Part shown: piece by piece, positions 5,095-8,023 of the stretch | Position numbering within the stretch: the stretch's first letter is position 1 | How the letters are laid out: each line of letters opens with the position of its first letter | Source: Phenylobacterium sp. | Lineage (GTDB): Bacteria > Pseudomonadota > Alphaproteobacteria > Caulobacterales > Caulobacteraceae | Length of the DNA stretch: 8,023 bases | NCBI GenBank assembly: GCA_028290925.1 | Contig: JAQGIX010000079.1 | Coordinates: forward strand, 1-8,023 | Direction: 5' to 3' | The notes under the pieces: model-generated | The model's database searches: none | Told to the model about the DNA's origin: nothing | What the model saw: only the letters and a program-made list of their open reading frames with translations | Position numbers and translations under genes: made by a program

Positions 5095-7038
5095 ATGTCC
5101 GCCATCCTGGCCGAGCCCGACGCCCCTACCCCCCAGGAAGCCCCCGAGGGGACGCCCCAGGGGACGCCCAAGGGCCTGAAGACCTTCCTGACCCTCGCCG
5201 TGGCTTCCGCCGGCGTGGTCTATGGGGACATCGGCACCAGCCCGCTCTACGCCTTCAAGCAATCCATCGCGCACCTCAAGCAGGCGAACGGCGCCATCGC
5301 CGCGGCCGACGTCATTGGCGTGGTCTAGCTGATGTTCTGGACCCTGATGGTGATCTGCACGGTGAAGTACGTGCTGGTCCTGCTGCGCTTCGACAACCGC
5401 GGCGAGGGCGGGACCCTGTCGCTCACGGCGCTGGTCCAGAGGGCCGGCGGGCGCGCGGCGCGGATGATCACCATCATCGGCATGCTGGGCGCGGGCCTGT
5501 TCTTCGGCGACGCCATGCTGACGCCGGCGATCTCGGTGCTTTCGGCGGTGGAGGGGCTGAAGGTGGTCCAGAGCCTAAACGGCCGGATCGATCCGTTCAT
5601 CGTGCCGATCGCCCTGGCCGTGCTGGCCGGCCTGTTCGCCTTCCAGAGCCGCGGGACCGGCGGCATCGGCCGTTGGTTCGGACCGATCTGCCTGGTCTGG
5701 TTCGCCACCATCGCCGTGCTGGGCCTGATATCGATCGTCCACGCGCCGCAGATCCTGCTGGCGCTCGATCCACTGGAGGGTGTCGGGATCTTCGCGCGGC
5801 ACCCGGTGCTGTCGCCGGCCATCCTGGGCTCGGTGTTCCTGACGGTGACCGGCGCCGAGGCGCTCTACGCCGACATGGGCCACTTCGGCCGCGAGCCGAT
5901 CCAGGCCACCTGGCTGGTCCTGGTGTTCCCCTGCCTGACCCTGAACTACCTGGGCCAGGGGGCGCTGATCCTCGGGGACGCCAGCGCCGCGGCCAATCCG
6001 TTCTTCCTGATGGCGCCCGGCTGGTTCCAGCTGCCGCTGGTGCTGCTGGCCACGGCGGCCACGGTGATCGCCTCGCAGGCGGTGATCTCCGGCGCCTTCT
6101 CCCTGACCCAGCAGGCCGTGCAGCTCGGCCTGCTGCCCCGCATGACGCTGAAGCCCACCTCGGAAGAGCACGCCGGCCAGATCTATGTGCCGCAGATCAA
6201 CTGGATCCTGATGCTCGGCGTGGCGGCCCTGGTGCTGGGCTTCGGCTCCTCCGACGCCCTGGCCAGCGCCTATGGGATCTCGGTGGTCGGCGCGATGATC
6301 ACCTCCTCGGTGCTGGCGGTGGTGGCGATCCACCGGCTGAAGAAGCGGCCGATCTGGCAGGCGCTGCTGATCTTCTCGCCGTTCCTGATCGTCGAGGGCG
6401 CGTTCCTGGCGGCCAACCTGATGAAGGTGATGCACGGGGGCTATGTCCCGCTGGCCATCGCCGCGGGCCTGATCCTGATCATGTGGACCTGGACGCGAGG
6501 GCTGGAGCGGGTGGCCAAGGCGGAGGAGAGCGACCTCAGCATGACCGACGTCATGGCCATGCTGGCGGCGCGGCCGCCCATGCGGGCGCGCGGGACGGCG
6601 GTGTTCCTGACCCAGGATCCGGACAAGGTGCCGGTGTCGCTGATGCACAACCTCAAGCACAACCAGGTGCTGCACGAACAGGTGGTGCTGCTGACCGTGA
6701 AGGTGATGCGTCGGCCACGCGTGCCGGACAGCGAGCGGGTGGCGATCCGGGACCTGGGCCCCGGCTTCAAGGCCCTGACCCTGAGCTTCGGCTACATGGA
6801 GCGGCCGAACGTGGCGCTGGGCCTGTCGCAGGCCCGCGCCAAGGGGCTGAAGTTCGACATCATGCGGACCTCGTTCTTCGTGAGCCGCCGCACGCTCCTG
6901 CCGCGGCCCACGGTCGGGCTGGGCCACCTGCAGGACCTGCTGTTCGTGTTCCTGATGCGCAACGCCCAGCGGGCCGCGGACTTCTTCCAGATCCCGCCGA
7001 GCCGCGTGGTGGAGCTGGGGACGCAGGTGGCGTTCTAG
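5095..7038 (+). pseudogene. kup: Kup low-affinity K+ uptake transporter, interrupted by an in-frame TAG
   Basis: Kup is an inner-membrane K+/H+ symporter of about 12 helices with a cytoplasmic C-terminal domain. Counting the stop as one residue, this frame encodes 647 residues, near E. coli Kup (622). Signatures: GVVYGDIGTSPLYA at 40-53 (first helix), RFDNRGEGG at 98-106, TGAEALYADMGHFG at 252-265, LMHNLKHNQVLHEQV at 516-530 and the canonical C terminus RVVELGTQVAF. Codon 78 (5326-5328) is TAG, where relatives have Ser in the pattern S-L-[IM]-F-W; the next residues, LMFWTLMV, continue the homology with no shift. The split yields a 77-residue N-terminal piece with only the first helix and a 568-codon frame from an ATG at 5332. 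The upstream part of the frame from 5041 is ignored because homology and the Met-Ser start favour 5095; AAGG two bases before that ATG is too close to be a good ribosome binding site. Recent nonsense mutation, base error or readthrough are all possible. Confidence 0.9.
5326..5328 (+). other. In-frame amber codon (TAG) inside kup
   Basis: The context is GTG GTC TAG CTG ATG TTC TGG. One base, A5327, separates TAG from TCG (Ser), the residue expected from E. coli Kup at this place. The base after the stop is C, and an ATG begins four bases after the stop starts its last base run (5332), so low-level readthrough or restart is conceivable. Confidence 0.9.
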
Positions 7039-7050
7039 CCGCCGAGCGGC
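7038..7050. terminator. Small hairpin between convergent kup and putA
   Basis: GCCGC (7038-7042) and GCGGC (7046-7050) form a 5-bp stem with a 3-base loop, in the only 14 bases between the two stop codons. There is no T tract on either strand. It could be a minimal bidirectional terminator, but overlapping 3' ends are equally likely. Confidence 0.3.
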
Positions 7051-7052
7051 GC

Positions 7053-8023
7053 CTAAGGATTGAGGTTCAGCAGGGCCGGGTCACCACCCTGGGCGGCGAT
7101 GTTGACGCTGACCGCCCGCTCGACGGCGTAGCGCAGCAGGGCATGCGGGCCACCGGCCTTGGGCCCGGTGCCGGAGAGGCCCTCGCCGCCGAACGGCTGG
7201 ACGCCGACCACCGCGCCGATCATCGAGCGGTTGACGTAGGCATTGCCGGCCGGGACCGCGCGCTGCACGTCCTCGGCGAAGGCCTCGATGCGGCTGTGCA
7301 CGCCGAGCGTCAGGCCGTAGCCGGCGGCGCGCAGCGGGGCCGCGGCGGCTTCGAGCTCGCCCGGATCGTAGCGCACCACGTGCAGGATCGGGCCGAACAC
7401 CTCCGTCTGCAGGAAGGCCGCGTCGGGGACCCCGGCCACCGCCGGGCCGAAGAAGTGGCCGCCCTCCGGCGCCGGGAGCTGACGCACGACCTTGGCCTCG
7501 CGGGCGAGGCGGGCGAGATGGGCGTCCAGCTCCCCCTTCGCCTCGGCGTCGATCACCGGACCGATGTCGGTGCGCGGGTCGGCGGGGTCGCCCACCACCA
7601 GCGCGTCCATGGCGCCCACCAGCCCCTCGATCAGGGCGTCGGCGGTCTCGTGCGGCGCGAACAGCAGGCGCAGCGCCGAACAGCGCTGGCCGGCCGAGCC
7701 GAAGCCCGAGGCCAGCACGTCGTCGATGACCTGTTCGCGTAGCGCCGTGGTGTCGACGAACATGGCGTTCAGCCCGCCGGTCTCGGCGATGAAGGGGATG
7801 ATCGGACCGGGCCGCGCGGCCAGCGCCCGGTTGATCGCCCAGGCGGTCTCGGTGCCGCCGGTGAAGGCCACGCCCGCGCAGTCCGGATGGACGATCAGCG
7901 CCTGGCCGACGGTCGGCCCCTCGCCCGGCAGCAGATGCAGCAGGTCGGGGTCGAGCCCCGCCTGGTGGAACAGGCGCACGGCCTCGGCGGCGACGATCGG
8001 CGTCTGCTCGGCGGGCTTGGCCA
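7053..8023 (-). CDS. putA: Bifunctional proline dehydrogenase / L-glutamate-gamma-semialdehyde dehydrogenase, C-terminal part
   Basis: Only the last 322 residues are present; the gene enters from the right edge, and the visible part begins AKPAEQTPIVAAEAVRLFHQAG, so the GTG at 7979 is an internal codon and not a start. This is the aldehyde dehydrogenase domain, which oxidises glutamate semialdehyde to glutamate with NAD+ in proline catabolism. Visible motifs are FTGGTETA (cofactor region), AETGGLNAMFVD with the conserved Glu (visible residue 80), GSAGQRCSALR with catalytic Cys (visible residue 114, codon 7680-7682), EVFGPILHV, and PFGGEGLSGTGPKAGGP near the end. The protein stops soon after the dehydrogenase fold (LLNLNP), without the extra C-terminal domain of long PutA forms, so the full protein is probably about 1000 residues. 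The proline dehydrogenase half, and any DNA-binding domain, lie outside. It converges on kup with 14 bases between stop codons. Confidence 0.93.
   Translation of the reverse strand, partial: AKPAEQTPIVAAEAVRLFHQAGLDPDLLHLLPGEGPTVGQALIVHPDCAGVAFTGGTETAWAINRALAARPGPIIPFIAETGGLNAMFVDTTALREQVIDDVLASGFGSAGQRCSALRLLFAPHETADALIEGLVGAMDALVVGDPADPRTDIGPVIDAEAKGELDAHLARLAREAKVVRQLPAPEGGHFFGPAVAGVPDAAFLQTEVFGPILHVVRYDPGELEAAAAPLRAAGYGLTLGVHSRIEAFAEDVQRAVPAGNAYVNRSMIGAVVGVQPFGGEGLSGTGPKAGGPHALLRYAVERAVSVNIAAQGGDPALLNLNP

Noticed and set aside
5326..5328. Recoding of TAG as pyrrolysine
   Set aside because: Nothing in the window suggests pyrrolysine genes, the position is expected to be serine, and this lineage is not known for pyrrolysine use.
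5575..7742. Long off-frame or antisense frames across kup and putA (450 codons minus, 689 codons plus)
   Set aside because: Both are shadows of the kup and putA frames, which carry clear family motifs. The plus-strand one even crosses from kup into the antisense of putA.
7977..7979. GTG as the start of a 308-residue aldehyde dehydrogenase
   Set aside because: PutA homology continues upstream of it to the window edge (KPAEQTP...), so it is an internal valine codon of a longer gene.

Overview
The window is GC-rich chromosomal DNA from an alphaproteobacterium, most likely a member of the Caulobacterales (Caulobacter/Phenylobacterium type). I base this on the strong G/C bias at third codon positions, protein sequences that read like alphaproteobacterial Kup, KdpE and PutA, and, in the left intergenic region, a TTAA-N7-TTAA box (the CtrA consensus) close to a GANTC site (the CcrM methylation sequence). 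The genus is inference; no rRNA or marker gene is present.

Layout. At the left edge a minus-strand gene starts at about position 21 and runs out of the window. Its upstream region (22-275) holds no gene but is rich in signals: two inverted repeats, a GAGTC site touching a TTGACGA -35-like element, a plus-strand hairpin followed by six T, and the CtrA-type box. Next come four minus-strand genes: an SLC13/DASS-family permease with two RCK_C-type domains (276-2057), a small secreted Tyr/Arg-rich protein of unknown function (2212-2559), and a KdpE response regulator (2681-3385) that overlaps a KdpD-like sensor kinase (3382-4929) by four bases (ATGA). The kinase has the membrane, GAF-like and kinase regions of KdpD but no N-terminal KdpD/Usp portion. 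A 165-base divergent region with two perfect inverted repeats separates it from the plus-strand K+ transporter gene kup (5095-7038). The window ends with the C-terminal part of minus-strand putA (7053-8023), convergent with kup.

The most striking observation is that kup is a full-length homologous reading frame broken by one in-frame TAG at codon 78, where relatives have a serine (TCG to TAG is a single base change). The frame is otherwise open to a canonical C terminus. This is a very recent nonsense mutation, a sequencing or assembly error, or, less likely, a readthrough or restart site.

Functionally, the centre of the window looks like a potassium module: a KdpD/KdpE-type two-component system transcribed divergently from the K+ uptake gene kup, with possible operators between them and no kdpFABC genes in view. 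The permease, the small secreted protein and PutA (proline catabolism) have no evident link to it. I found no mobile element, CRISPR array, tRNA or rRNA, and no strong evidence of a wholly new multi-gene system.
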